Assembly (NCBI GenBank): GCA_026027325.1
Contig: JAMSLZ010000003.1
Span: 2,480,001 to 2,544,000, forward strand
DNA length: 64,000 bases
Reading direction: 5' to 3'
Source: Actinomucor elegans
Taxonomy: Eukaryota > Mucoromycota > Mucoromycetes > Mucorales > Mucoraceae
The notes under the pieces were generated by a model. The model worked only from the letters and a program-made list of their open reading frames with translations, was not told the DNA's origin and did no database searches. Numbering within the stretch: the first letter of the stretch is position 1; every line of letters begins with the position of its first letter. The position numbers were made by a program, and so were the translations under genes. Below are positions 47,703 to 60,504 of the stretch, one piece after another.

Positions 47703-49229
47703 AATCTTTATTAGCTCTATATAGCTCTATATCTATAATAATACTCTTACTAAACTTAATACTCTACTCGTCCATCATAATAAAAAAAAATCTAGTTGTA
47801 TAGCCACATTTGATAGGGTAATATTTTTTTTTGAGCTTGCTACTTCTTTTATCAACATTCTTTCAAAAAATGAGGTTCCTAATCACTGGTATGGCTGAAA
47901 AAAAAATACATGTCTTTTCTTTAAACATGTTCTAAATGGTCACTCTTGATATCTCTTCTAGATCCAGCAATATGTTTTAAGCATGGGATACTATTTAAAT
48001 GCAATATTGAACTGGAATCGGCCGAGAAAATTAATAGGTTTATAAATATATTAGCTTGTTTGAAAGGCGGGTAAATAAATGTCGTTCATTAATGCACAAT
48101 AGTATTTGCTTTATTCTAATGAAATAGAGGCTCTAGTAGATGCAACAGTTGATTCTGAGCTTGCACCAACCAACATATGCGATATTAAACCGAAATTGAT
48201 TGAGAGATCTATTAGCACTACTTGTTTGTCTGAAATGCAAGTAATTTCTAATGAATCTCCACAAGTCTGATATCCTCATTATACTTTAATAAAACAAACA
48301 TTCTAGCATATAAAGTACTCATTTTGAACATATACTAATTATCAGATGCGATGTTAAACTAGAATTGGTAGGAAAGCGTAATCGTGTCAAAAGTAGGTCG
48401 ATTTCGGAGCTCTTTTCCCTCCCAAGAGCGAGTCCTTAGACTCAAGTTGTCAAAACTTCACTTTTTATACAACAAAAATACAAAATTGAGGGATTGCCTA
48501 CTAATATTTTTGATATATTATGTTTGAGAGTATGCAGCGGTATTTTTTTTTTCATATACAAATTTTTTGAGTTATATCTCAATTTTTGTGATGTGAGCAG
48601 CAATCATTTGAAGAACGACGATTTGTTTAAATACCGGTATCCAATAAAGGTCGATGCTTTTATAATATTGGTGTACTTTTGCATCACTTTTTGATGACAG
48701 TAAAATGTCTTTAGATGCAGTATTTTCTTATTATAGTTTTTGCTTATCACTATCAAAAGTACACATGTAGCTTTTGTATTTTTTTTTTTTTTTTTTCATA
48801 AATAATAATGTTTGATTAAATCATTACAAGGTAAAATAGGGAAGATATGAGCCTTAAATAGTTTATCAAAACGGTCATCTTCTACATCTTTTTATCTCTT
48901 GTGCTTTTTTTGAGTTGATTATGTTGCCTATCAACTTGTTATATATGATTCTAAACCAAAAATGAAATAAGTATAAAATAAGCGTAACTCAAGTTTATGT
49001 CAAGGCAGCATGACCAATTACCATACAATTATAATTGGCTATCGGAAAAAGACTAATTCAAACTCCATAGAATCAGTGACTGTTTTAATTGAACAGAGAG
49101 CTATCCAGCAGGAATAGAAGGGCATCATCGTTACAATTTGAAAGCCGGGAAAAAAAATATTACTTGGTATACGCGACTTTCTTTTTTTCTTTTTCCCTTT
49201 TTTTTTTTCTCTCGCTACCTATTTGTCTA
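47703..49229. other. Intergenic spacer with several dispersed repeat copies
   Basis: About 1.5 kb. Three degenerate copies of the dispersed motif are present (near 47998-48038, 48176-48216 and 48343-48376), the densest group in the window. No gene recognised. Confidence 0.6.
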
Positions 49230-52200
49230 ATGCCATTGCTTAATAGGAAAAGAGTTCCTTTAACACCAACTATCCCCTATGACTCAAAGCGTAAACGTAA
49301 AGAAGTATGGTACCTTCGTTTTACAAATGAGGTGTTTACGAGTTACGAGTAATGTTATTGTCGTAATAACCGAGATCACACACCTTACATTCTGAATTTT
49401 TTTAGGTCCTATATCAACAAGCTAACTTTATATCATCAAGCAATTTGGGAGTGTGAAGCTACTGGAAGACAGAATTTGACATACGAACAAGCACTTGAAA
49501 GCGAAAAGAGTGAGCAAGATAGAGCTGAACACAAATTTTGTTTCGCACTCAAAAGAGCTATCCTGGATCGAGTTCAATTTCGTAAGCTTCTTTTTTTTTT
49601 TTGGCTAATTAAACGGCATTTATATCCATTGTTTTTTTCCGTATAGAAACAGTGCGACTGGATGATTTAGTGGATAATATCTTTAGCTACTTACAAACCC
49701 ATTACCATGTCGATGAAATTGTACAGTGCAAGTTGAATGAATACGAGTAAAGCATCTAAAAAAAAAGTAAATGCAATTTTATGGAAACTAATGGATATTG
49801 AATATAGTTATTTTGCAAAGATCATTGAAATACTTCCTACTGTCCAGCAATTCCGTCCACAATGGAGCAGATCACAAATATTTAATCACAGTTCCAACTC
49901 AGGCACAGATGATGAAGTGGAAGTACCTCGGCAACCCAATGGTAGATTACGATTTCCTGATGCATTTCTTCATCCTACAGTATCTGAAACTGATCTCACT
50001 ACAGGTGAAAGAGAGAATTTGGTCTTGGTGGATGTACGTCAGTACAAGATACAATTGATCGACCATATAGGCCAACCTTTGGAAGACTGTACGCGAATAG
50101 TAAATGATTATCAGGTCAGAAGGGAAAAGCATAGTTTTACACGTCTCAATATCCAAAGCTTTATTCGTGAATGTACATTTAAAGAGAGTTATGTCAATGC
50201 ACCTTGGCTTATCAAGGTAAATAACTCATGGTTTTACTATAAATTCCCAAATAACCCACGTCTTTCTTTTACAGCCGTCCATTGCAGCGACCTACAACTT
50301 GGATAATCGATTACCGCTTCATCTTCAAGAGGCATACGACCATCTCTTTGCCAAACCTGCCAATAAGAAACGCAAATTACTCACAACCAAGTCTGCTGAT
50401 GAAAAAGAAGCAGAAAAACGAGCACGACGAGAGGAAAGCATGCTTCAAAAAGCCAAGCTCAAAGAAGAACGTGATCGATTAAGACAGGAACGCAAAATGC
50501 AAGCAGCAGTAAAATACCCTTTGGAGGATCTCGATCTCCCCATCTACCGCAAAGACCCCAACAATAACTGGGCTCTGATCGATATGTCACCACAAGCTTA
50601 TGATTGCCCCGGCGTCATCCCATACCCAAGTGGAGGTAAATCACCTCGGCCCTTGCCTCATTACCATTCACCAATACCACCTCAACTATTTGATTCCTTC
50701 TTGTCCATCTGGGCTTTTCTTACTGTGTTTTCAGAGCCGTTAAAGTTGGCTGCTTACAGTGTGGATGATTTTGAGCGTGCTTTGTTTCATACATCGCATC
50801 AACCCAAAGCGACAGTGTTAGTCGAATACAATGCTTGTCTGTTGAATGTAATTATCAGTGAACGAAAGGAAGATACAGCCAACGAAGTAATCAATGGCGA
50901 TGTCATGGAAGACTATGTCGAGTCCTTGGAGGAAAGTGATGATGATCATAATAGTGATAGAGAGGAAGAAGAAGAAGAGAGTGGTAGTAAGAAGCGAAAA
51001 GGATCCAAGCTCAAGTCTGAATCAACCTCGAATACACTACCACGCGTTGAACGAGGTTGGCGAGATAAAGAGCACTTGCGTATCAGTCAGAGATGGGATA
51101 ACAAAGAACTGAGAGCAAATTACGATCGTCGTGGTTGGGAAACAACGTTGATCGGGTGTTTGAACGATGTGGCTACTCCTGATTTATTACCAGATGTAGA
51201 TGATCTGTTGAGACATCTCGTACCCAAGATGAGTTCCACAGCTGCTGATAGAGAAAAGCAATACCCAACCTTGAGCGTCAAGCAAAAGCTGGATATTCTT
51301 AGCTTTTTGATAGACGTAGTGAATGAATCTACTCTGATAAAGTAAATTAATTAGATTGCTCGAAATACCATATACTAATTCAATGTAGGAATTATATGGA
51401 TTATTGTCAGGATCAGTTGTCTGAATTCAGAAAGCAAAAGATAGAATTGAACAAGGAATCAAAGGCTTTGTATGTACTCTTTTTCCCTCTCTTTTTTTTT
51501 ATACATATAATCCACTTTGCTAACCATGGAGAAACAGAATTGCTAGACGTATCGAGATGGATAAACGAGATAAAGCCGAAAAGTCAGAAGAGACAAGTGA
51601 TGATTCTAGTGATGATTCCAGTTCTAATAATTCAGATACTTCAGATATTGAGAGTGATTCGTAAGGTTATCCTTGTCCATTATTGTACATTCATTATTCA
51701 CCCATTATCACTATAGATCCGAAAGTAGAATCGCCAATATAGAGCGTAGGCATCAATCAAGACAAGCGAAATTGAAGCAGAAACAAAAAGAACGAGAGGA
51801 AATGGAAATACAACGCAAGAAGCAGTACGCTGAACAACGTCAAGTCGCTAAAGCCAAGAATTATGAACAGCGCATGAAAGCTAGCGAAAGACGAAAGTTG
51901 GAAGAAGATGAAAGGCTGATAAAGAAGAAGGTATAATCAACCATTATGCTTTACAGTCTGTAATCTAACAAGACATCACAGGAGGAGCATCTAGAGAAAT
52001 GCATGAGACGTTATACGACCTTAAGGATTCGTCCTTTAGGCAAAGATCGTTTCAATAATCGATACATCTATTTAGATAATATTGGCGTTTCCAATTCTTG
52101 CGGTTCAGGAAGACTGTATGTTAACAGTCCCAGTGATGGAGATATTCAGCTTATGATGGAAAGAGATTATGCTACAAATCTTCCTCCGCGACCTTGGGGT

Positions 52201-52648
52201 TATGGTGGGGGTCGTTGGTTTATCAAGAGATTAATGCAAGATCAAGGGCTTGTGGAGGAAAGTGAGTGGTTGGAGCGTCGTATGGATGAATTAAGCTCTG
52301 GCCACCCAAGTGAATATCAAGGCTGGTGGAAGTGTTATTCTGATCCTGAAGAGGTAAGTCATTCTAAATCACAAAGTAGCTCTTTTTTTTATTGTACTTA
52401 TGAATATAATAGATTGAGCAATTGCTAGCTTGGCTAAACCCAAGGGGTGTCCGAGAGCTCAAATTGAAAAATGAACTATTGAAGCAGCAAAACAATATCA
52501 TCGACTCGATAAAAAAAAGAGCTCAGGTATGCTACAATTGTATTTATGAGGCCAAGTGTAAATATCAACAAATACCTTCCTCTTATAGGCACTTGCGAAA
52601 ACTGAATCTGTTTCAAAGCGTTCAACGAGAGGAAATCAAAAAAAGTAA
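49230..52648 (+). CDS. Itc1/ACF1-like ISWI-complex subunit (WAC, DDT, WHIM domains)
   Basis: Eleven exons (49230-49348, 49406-49581, 49647-49746, 49808-50216, 50275-51341, 51389-51469, 51538-51660, 51717-51930, 51982-52353, 52413-52526, 52589-52648) total 2835 nt, 944 residues. The WAC-type N terminus (MPLLNRKRVPLTP, then EVWYLRFTNEVFTSYE and YEQALESEK) binds DNA in Acf1/Itc1 proteins. A basic KxxR-rich helical stretch precedes the DDT domain at about 415-475 (PPQLFDSFLSIWAFLTVF, YSVDDFERALFH). An acidic EEEEE region, long charged helices, and WHIM-type motifs (LRIRPLGKDRFNNRYIYLD, GGRWFIKRLMQDQGLVEE) follow. Such proteins are the large accessory subunit of ISWI nucleosome-spacing remodellers. 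No PHD or bromodomain is present, as in yeast Itc1. Start chosen at the family-like MPLLNRK rather than an upstream ATG. Confidence 0.9.
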
Positions 52649-53502
52649 AATATGGACAGGTCTACGTATATCAATCCTTTCCTAAATGTTCAAGCATACA
52701 CCACCATCATACACTTCATAATATAAACTTTTATATTTATTAAAACAATGCATTCGGATCTTCCCCCCCCCCTAAATTGCTTGCCTGCATTTGTTGAGTA
52801 TCAAATTTCAGGATGCTAAAATATATGGCAATAAACTTTAAATAAAAACCAGAAACCAACTATATTGTACATTGGTGCTAGTAATAGAAAGAGTATTAGA
52901 TATAGCTGCAACATACCAATTCTATATTGTTATTTTAGATTTTGTATCGAACAGCTTATTTTTAGAAAGAAAGGATGAGATTGGTAATGCTCGCTGTTTG
53001 TTTAAATATTAGTGACTTGAATCATTATAACAATGCTTACTTCCATATTAAATGAACACAATACAAGTAAGGCTATTACCAAATTTGGTATTATGGATGG
53101 CGTACCTGTCTAAGGTATAAGAAAACCATTCTAATTCGTTTTTTTCTTGATGATTTTGAGTTGACACCTGCTTTCAAAGGCTTGTAGCTAACTTATTAAT
53201 ATGCAATATATTATCGATTTTGGCCCTTTTGGATGTTAGCAAAAAGGTTTTCTACAAGATATTAGTCAAATTTGGTATTGATTGATGAGAAAATTCGCCG
53301 TTATTTCCCACAGCAAAAGACCAGGTTGTTTTGATGAAAAAAGGTACATATACGATATATACAGTAGCTACTTGTACTAACTATTTCAATAATCAGTGAT
53401 CGTTAACCTCCAGATGATGAAGAGCGGAGCAATAACATATAATAATAATATTTCTTTCATTCTTTGACATATCGTTTTCTTTATTCTTAACTATGGCGTT
53501 TT
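52649..53502. other. Intergenic spacer between convergent genes
   Basis: About 0.85 kb, AT-rich, with a C10 run near 52765. No gene recognised. Confidence 0.6.
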
Positions 53503-55599
53503 TTAGTAGAGCCATTCTGCAAGATTATTCTTGAACTTGAAGCGCTCTATTTTACCAGTAGAGGTTCTAGGCAAGGCTCTTACAATATATAGCCCTGCAC
53601 GAAGTTGCATATAATCAGGAAGTTGTGATTTGATCAACTCGAGAATTTCTTGCTTAATCTCGTCATAATCCCTCTTATTATCAATAAGTGTTACGACACC
53701 TTTTGGAATCCAGCTTGTTATCTCTTCAGAGTATTCACCGACGACTGCACAGTCTGATACTAAAGGATGAGTCATCTATTGAATAATCAGTATCAGAAAA
53801 GTGAATTTCCAATAAAACGTACCAAAACTGACTCAATATATTGAGGAGCAAACTAATGGTATACCATTAATATTAATTAACAAGTACTGGTAAAGCATTA
53901 TTTACCTTGTGTAGGCGATATTTGATTATATCGTTGCATCGATCAATGTAAATGAGATTACCTTGCTCAGTCATTTTGACAAGGTCTCCTGTGTGGACAA
54001 ACCCGTCCTTGTTAAAGGTATCAGTATTTACCTGGGGATTGTTATGATAGCCCTATGGAGCCGTTAGTATTGGAATGAACGCCTAGACCTTGATTCGGAC
54101 TTACAAGTGTTTGGGTAGGACCTCTAATGCATAGCTCTCCAATGGTATTATATCCAACCTCTATTGTATTATATTCATTCAGTAGTTAATAATATACTTT
54201 ATTTGCTTCCAGTGTACCTTGCCCTTCGGTGTTAACTAACTTGCAAGAGAACCCAGGAGAAAGACATCCAAGCTCACCTAGTATGTACTTATCAGCATAT
54301 ATTTAACTGTCTGTAGTTTACATAATACCTGCTAATGTGTTTTCGAAAGTGGGCTCCAGAAAGCCCAAAATTTCGGTCATACCATAGAAATTTAGAATTG
54401 GTATACGAAAACGTTTATGGAAAGCCATAATAACAGATTTTTCAATACGTGAACCTCCACAGGTAGCAAAAACAAGAGAAGACGTGTCATATTTCTCAAC
54501 AATCGGCTCCTTGGATAAAGCAGATACAACCCAAGGAAACGTGAAAAAGAAATTAATCTTGCAGACTTGAATGGTAGATAACATCTTTTCAAAACTATAG
54601 TTCTTGAGAATATAAGTAGTCCACCCATTATGTAAATATACATGCATCGCCAACAAAAGAGCACTAGCATGATGGAAAGGATTATGCTGGAGTGCACGTA
54701 TTAAAGTATGCGTAAAGGCATCTATAGTATTTTTATGCGCAAACGCTCTTGTCAATGAGTAATGCCTAGTTTTGAAATTGTCAGTCTATGTGCACTCCAA
54801 TCGTTCTCAATAGTTATTCAACCCACGTCATCGTCACGGCCTTCCCTTTGCCAGTAGTACCAGACGTAAACCAAAAGAAGCAAGGTACACTTGTTAGTTC
54901 TTTAGGTGTATACTCAATTGGTATGGCTAGTTCATCACTGTCTAAGAAGGCTTTATTGAATGATCGAGCTCCTTGGTAATCCTGATGACCGAAAATAAAA
55001 ATGTTTTCCACTGGAATATTAACAAGCTTTGCTGCATCCAAAGCTTTGTCGATAGTTTCAATGCTAGCAATTAAGACCTTGGCCTGAACAGTTTCTAAAT
55101 GCTGCGCTACCTTGGTCGCGTCATAAGAGGCATCGATTGCTGTTGATATGCCACCTTATAAACAATTTGATTATTATGCTGGCTTTATTATATTAATTAT
55201 GCTTAGATACAATATGCTGGCTTTATTATATTAATTATGCTTAGATACAATATGCTTACCAACAACTATAGGGCCGTGAATAGCAGCCGCATAATCCAAC
55301 TATGATTATACAAGAATGTCGATATCTTGGTCTGTCCTGTATTCTTCCAAACTTACCTCGTTGGTTGAATAAAATGCTACGACATCGCCTTGCTTGAAGT
55401 CAGAAACCACGCGCTTCAGCCCAGCACCGAATTTCAAAATTAAGGTATTCACCTCGCCAAAAGTCAATAACTTGGAAGGGTCTTCAGCATCAATATAGCA
55501 AGGCTGTTCAGCTTTGAATCGCTGGTTTCTTCCGAACAAAACGTTATATATAGTAGTATCAGAAAACTCTTTGACAGGAAGCTTGGATTCAAAGATCAT
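53503..55599 (-). CDS. AMP-dependent acyl-CoA synthetase, 4-coumarate-CoA-ligase-like
   Basis: Nine exons (55599-55357, 55299-55260, 55154-54827, 54765-54329, 54277-54218, 54160-54105, 54052-53906, 53852-53823, 53775-53503) total 1614 nt, 537 residues, the usual ANL-family length. Motifs: P-loop TSGTTGKGK at about 191-199 (K replaces the usual P), NFYGMTE (A5), HTGDLVKM (A7), DRCNDIIKYRLHKFAP (A8, hinge) and LPRTSTGKIERFK with the A10 catalytic lysine. It should adenylate a carboxylic acid and transfer it to CoA. The substrate cannot be read from sequence; fatty or aromatic acids are the usual choices. It ends LAEWLY with no C-terminal SKL-type peroxisomal signal. Intron 2 carries a 38-bp tandem duplication. 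Confidence 0.92.
55175..55250. repeat. Tandem duplication of 38 bp inside an intron
   Basis: The unit TATGCTGGCTTTATTATATT... occurs twice head to tail (55175-55212 and 55213-55250) in intron 2 (55155-55259) of the acyl-CoA synthetase gene. The copies look identical, so the duplication is recent; it enlarges that intron to 105 nt. Confidence 0.9.
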
Positions 55600-55914
55600 G
55601 ATAGGGGATGTGCTGTCTTATGCAACTAATAAAAGAAAGCTACTGGATCATTCAAACACTTTATAGTAAATATATGTCTTATATCCAAATTCAAGTAATA
55701 TTCCGTATCTTGTATGCCATTTAAATCATTCTGTAACGGTTATGGATTGACAAACAATAATGCAAAAGATAGGTTGAATTGTGTAATTATTTGGTTTGCT
55801 ACGATGTTGGGTGATTTTAATTAAAAATCCATAGATTTTGAGTATTCAGTTTGGTGTCCTAATTGTTGATAGTTAAGTTATAAAATAGATCTTGCAGTTA
55901 TCTATTTAATTGCT

Positions 55915-55956
55915 TGTAGATGACCTTAAGGTCATTCACAAGCAGCCATCGACTGG
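55915..55956. repeat. Left terminal inverted repeat of ~1.06-kb element
   Basis: GGTCATTCACAAGCAGCCAT and the following CGACTGG are matched in reverse complement at 56937-56975. The similarity continues weakly for about 30 bp further inward. Confidence 0.7.
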
Positions 55957-56026
55957 AAAAAAAATAAAAAATACGGATTAGGCTGAATAGCGTAACTATT
56001 TGGTTTGATGCAACAATTATTCGATA

Positions 56027-56035
56027 ACAAAAAAT

Positions 56036-56086
<51 letters not shown>

Positions 56087-56098
56087 CAAAATAAAAAA
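56027..56098. repeat. AAAAAT-type microsatellite
   Basis: Irregular tandem AAAAAT/AAAAT units. The long F/Y-rich minus-strand frame here is an artefact of this repeat. Confidence 0.85.
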
Positions 56099-56161
56099 AT
56101 ACGAGTTACTAACGAGTCTTTTTTTTTTCGCTTTAAAAAATATCTTAATCAATTTTGAACA

Positions 56162-56400
56162 ATGACTGAAAAATACAATCGAGAAATCCAAGAACTCGAA
56201 GAGCTTAAAACCATTCATCTGGGATAATATCAACGTCTTATCAACGAAATCAGCATTAACATGGAGCAACAAGACAAAGCTTTATTGCGGATCCTTAGAC
56301 ATCAGTAGGTATTAGCCGCTGAAGAACTACAGTACAGCTTCATCGCAAGTGAGTTCGAAAGAGAAGCTGGATTTCCTATCACTCATTCACTAGCTTTTTT
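56162..56400 (+). pseudogene. Decayed coiled-coil coding fragment
   Basis: Starting ATGACTGAAAAATAC the frame reads MTEKYNREIQELEELKTIHL, meets a stop, and continues in frame as INEISINMEQQDKALLRILR, another stop, then VLAAEELQYSF. The heptad-like, charged composition and the persistence of sense across stops suggest a broken gene or gene fragment. A shorter degenerate copy exists at 16961-17011. No family recognised. Confidence 0.5.
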
Positions 56401-56486
56401 TTTTCGAATGGTATCTATGGTTTACGCGAATCGATAAGCACATATCGTGAAGGATAACTTACTGCTCGAGAAAGGATGGAATATTT

Positions 56487-56636
56487 TTAGTTTACTTTTT
56501 GGCCTGCTGCTTGATCTGCTTCTTCTTTTTCCTCAACTGTTTGAGTAGGAGGCGCATCTCCATTTTCTTCATTGACCGGTGACGGAGTTGAGATATTGTT
56601 AAGGAAAACCCATTGCTCATTGGTATTATTGTTCAT
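56487..56636 (-). CDS. Possible small protein, 49 residues
   Basis: An open frame MNNNTNEQWVFLNNISTPSP... rich in E, Q, N and P, ending AGQKVN. It lies inside the terminal-inverted-repeat element. The composition is protein-like rather than AT-noise, but there is no family match and no exon structure to support it. It may be another captured or decayed fragment. Confidence 0.3.
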   Translation of the reverse strand: MNNNTNEQWVFLNNISTPSPVNEENGDAPPTQTVEEKEEADQAAGQKVN

Positions 56637-56936
56637 AGAAGGAAATTATTTGATAACGTATGCAAAAGGCAAGCTTTAGAAAGAAATAATATGTATTGAA
56701 ATAGAAAAGGAGAACTGTAACTGAAAACCTGTGGATTTAAATGTTCAGTTTAGTATCCTAATTCGTAATTAAATTATGACTTATCGAATGGAGAAAATAA
56801 AATAAATTTTGCAGGTAAAATCCATTTTTGATATTTATTATTTTTTTATTATTTATTTCATTCAAAATGGATTTTCGTAAAACGTTTCATAAACTTCTAA
56901 ACTTGCTATTATTCCCAATTCGTAATTAAATAATTT

Positions 56937-56975
56937 CCAGTCGATGGCCGCTTGTGAATGACCTCATTTAGAGGA
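56937..56975. repeat. Right terminal inverted repeat of ~1.06-kb element
   Basis: CCAGTCGATGGCCGCTTGTG followed by AATGACCT is the reverse complement, with few mismatches, of 55919-55956. Confidence 0.7.
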
Positions 56976-57807
56976 TCTCACAAGGAAACAGTCTAGTATG
57001 TCTATTAATAAAAGCGAAATAACTATAATTTATTTGATCATGCTTCACATTGAACGTAAAATATTACTGTTGATTCGAGGACACTATTTTTTTTTTTTGG
57101 CATTAAAAATGAAGATAAAAAAGAAAGAGCAAAAGAAATGCTTAGTATATTTCTTTATCAAAAGTCCAATAATCAAAAAGAACTTGAACATACTAAGTAT
57201 CGTCTGTCTACTGCAATCAATATGAATAGGATGTTTCAATTCTGACCAGCTTCTAGCACAGAATATTTTCTTCAAAGAGTCTTTTCTTTATAATGCAGCA
57301 CAAAAGTACCAGATCTAAAATACGCATTTACTTTTAGCCCTACTTTTACTGCTAAGAAACAGTACATCCTTTGGCTCATCCACAATGATCTACAATGGTA
57401 AATGACTCAAAATGTGAGTAACTCAAAATAGTTTTATTTGCTTTGCATATTATCCTGGAATAGAAAGCCTATCTTGGTTCATTGTCAAGCCCCATACACT
57501 TTTATAATGATAATGAGTTACTATTAATGAGGGCCATTATTTTAAACCCAGAATATTTGGTTTCTCTCAGGATACATAATCCATAGCAACTGTAAATGAT
57601 GATATACAGCCACAAAGTTAGTTCACAAGAAAGAGTATATTCCGTTCTATATTTTACCTGAAAAATATTGTCATTTGCTGAACTATACACGTTTTCTTCA
57701 TTCAAGCTGTATATTTAAAACCCGAAGAGTCCCTCTACAAAAAAGAGATGTACGCGTACTACCCAGCCTTTTTTTCTCTTTCTCCACACAGTAAACCTAA
57801 GAATACA

Positions 57808-58300
57808 ATGCCTCTCAGCCCTTTAAAGATCAAAACCAATGTTGTGAAGAGGTATTTGAAACCGAGAAATAAGCTTTGAAACAAAAGCATTAACGCACGA
57901 GATTCTCTATAGAATTCACAAGGAACATCTCGGATATGCCAAAGAGGCCGAGACCCAACAAAAGCGTATTGACAAGCTCATTGCAGAGGGCGCCGATGAA
58001 GCTGATGTCAGAAAGCAAGTAATGTATTTTGGTAATGATAGTAGAATAGAGTAAACTTATATATCTCCTGGTTGAATAGAAAGAAGTGCTTGCCGAGACT
58101 CATCAGATGATTCCCGATGTCAAAAAGAGACTTGCCAATGCTTACCAAGATTTGCAAAACCAATTGGTAAGTTTGGCTTGCATGCGTTGTATCAACAATC
58201 GTAATTTTAACCGGTTTCATAGGAGAACTCTGAGAACGCTGATATTGATGAATTGCAAGAGGCACAGTCTGTTATCTCAGAGATTGCCGCTTCAACTTAA
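57808..58300 (+). CDS. Tubulin-binding cofactor A
   Basis: Exons 57808-57851, 57913-58018, 58080-58166 and 58223-58300 give 315 nt, 104 residues, against 106-108 in yeast Rbl2 and human TBCA. The protein reads MPLSPLKIKTNVVKR, IHKEHLGYAKEAETQQKRID, then ETHQMIPDVKKRLANAYQDL and ENSENADIDELQEA. This matches the three-helix TBCA family (KIKTGVVKR, MIPDCQRRL, AAYLDLQ in relatives). It captures beta-tubulin released by prefoldin/CCT and feeds the tubulin folding pathway in the cytosol. All three introns are GT-AG (61, 61 and 56 nt). The longest exon is 106 nt, so the gene has no long ORF. Similarity is distributed over all exons. Confidence 0.93.
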
Positions 58301-60504
58301 ATAAGACCCAAATTACTTATACTCATCAGCAGTAATAAATACCTCTTTTTGTTTATTCATTCAACTACTATCACCGCTCATTCCTTTGTTGACGCTTGAT
58401 GGCAATAGTTGACGCACTTAAGACCTAATCGCTTGATCTCAATTATCAATTGCAAATGAGCCTTTTGGTAAATATATCATAAAGTGTGGCAGTTTTTGTT
58501 ATACATAAGTTGGTTTATTGTTTTATAACTTTTACTGAGAATCTTCTTAATATTTCGGTTCACTATTAATCTATATAAGCGCGAATTTGTGATCTTAATA
58601 AGGTATTATGGGTGTCCAAACAACATATGTTGAGGCTATAGAAATTTGTACTTATATAACTGCTGTTAGCATGGTAAATGTAACTTCTCCAATAACAGTG
58701 TTTCAGCTGTGTCACCCAATCCTTATAGAGAGAGAGGAGGGGCTTAACCTGCATCTGCTGTTGTAATGATTACAAGTGCTTTGCAGCTATAATTACTAAT
58801 AATATTATACATCTATCGCAACTTAGTGTAGTAAAGGTGCTGTTGGGACATGATGAATCATTAGTCATATGCAATATTATGCGATTTGTTGAGGAATCTA
58901 ACAGTTAGACATACGCAATATGAAGCGTATATACAGCCTAATTATTATTGAGTGCAAAATATTAATTGCGCTGCAGTCAAACAATCATTGCAATAAAATC
59001 AGTAACTCATTATAAGCTTGTATATACTAGTCATAAAATAGAACGGAGAGATGATAACCCGATCTCAGGAAAATTCTCGCATGACTCTAGCCTTTTATTT
59101 TTTATTTTTTATTTTTTTTATGCACACAGACACACACTCTCTTTTAAATCTAATTACTGCTTGAATGTGTGTGCGTGTGTTTAACTTTTGCATCGTTAAA
59201 TAAAATATATTCATTTGTATCTGGTATTTATCTAGTTGTTTTATTTATTACTTTTATTATATTTATATTTTTTTTGGATACATCAGATACCGTCTTTAAA
59301 TGAGTTCTTAATAGCTGGTAACTTTTTTGTTGGTTTTCACGGTAGGTTACTATATAATACTGAGCTGTTCTTACAACTATGCCAGTTATAATTTCCACAT
59401 TACCTGCTGTTGTCGAGATCTAGTAGCTCTTGTACCTAGAATCGAGTATAAATTCGGCATGTGCCTCTTTAAGCAGCAGACTTCTTTTTGAATGACGAGT
59501 CTACCATTGCATGAGAGTTTGTTAGGATTCTTTGCAGAAAATCCTCAAAAATTGGCTGAAAGTTATTGTTTGCTTTAAAGCCTGATTTTCTTCTGATTGG
59601 CCTACATCCTCTATCTGTCATATTTCTCCAATGTCAGGTTGTCATAGTATCTATTCCGAATCAACAGTATCGAAAAGGTAGGATTCTAGATTATTAGTTA
59701 ACGCCTATGGATTATATCACTAGAAATTATAAAGATACCTTGAGAAATTTGAAATTTACTCATTTTAATAGATTGTCAATTAGAAGAAACAAAGATTGTG
59801 AAACCTCTATTCAATATTGAGAGTTTATATTTGTTGATATTTCTTTGACAAAATGAATTTTATTAGGCGCGTGGGTGCATCATTTAAGAATACATAAAAA
59901 TAACCAGCTCTTATAAATTATTTTGGCTTGTATCAAAAATGGTTCTTGATAACCATTCACTTAAAGGTTTAGAAATTTGTTAAAATGATAATGAAAGATT
60001 AGTGATGTAATAAAAGCGAAAAGACAATAGATGTATCATTACGTTAATATAACAAATTTTAATATATGGGTATGGCAATTATAAAAAGTGAGGCACTACA
60101 ATGACGGCAATATCAAACAAACTATCAAATGTTAGCGACAGTAACCCAGTATATGACAGCTGCTCCAAAAGATTTTCATTTAACAGCAGCATAGCCAAGA
60201 TTATGTTCATTATACAAGCAATCATAAAGGTAACAAAACCCTTACAAGTCAAACTTTTTTGCTAGTAGAGGACTTGATCTTGACCTCAGCCGAAAGAGTG
60301 TTTGTGGAGAGCAAAACAATAGTGAGTAAGACAAGGAAAAGATCAAGACGAGATATTATGGTTATTATTCATATAAACTGCATCTTCAAATTTTTGTGCT
60401 TACTAAACATATTGTCTAAGAGTCTCTAGAAGCTCGATGGTAATGATCGATACCATGATGAATACAGGGTGTGATAAAAAAACACCTCGTTTTACTAAGG
60501 GCCT

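Larger units (their letters stand above)
55600..57807. other. Intergenic spacer with a terminal-inverted-repeat element
   Basis: About 2.2 kb. It holds the TIR element at about 55915-56975 (listed separately), an AAAAAT microsatellite at about 56027-56098, a decayed coding fragment and a 49-codon minus-strand frame. Downstream of 56980 only AT-rich sequence is seen. Confidence 0.6.

Noticed and set aside
55898..56272. 124-codon minus-strand F/Y-rich frame
   Set aside because: Translation of the AAAAAT microsatellite and flanking AT-rich DNA.
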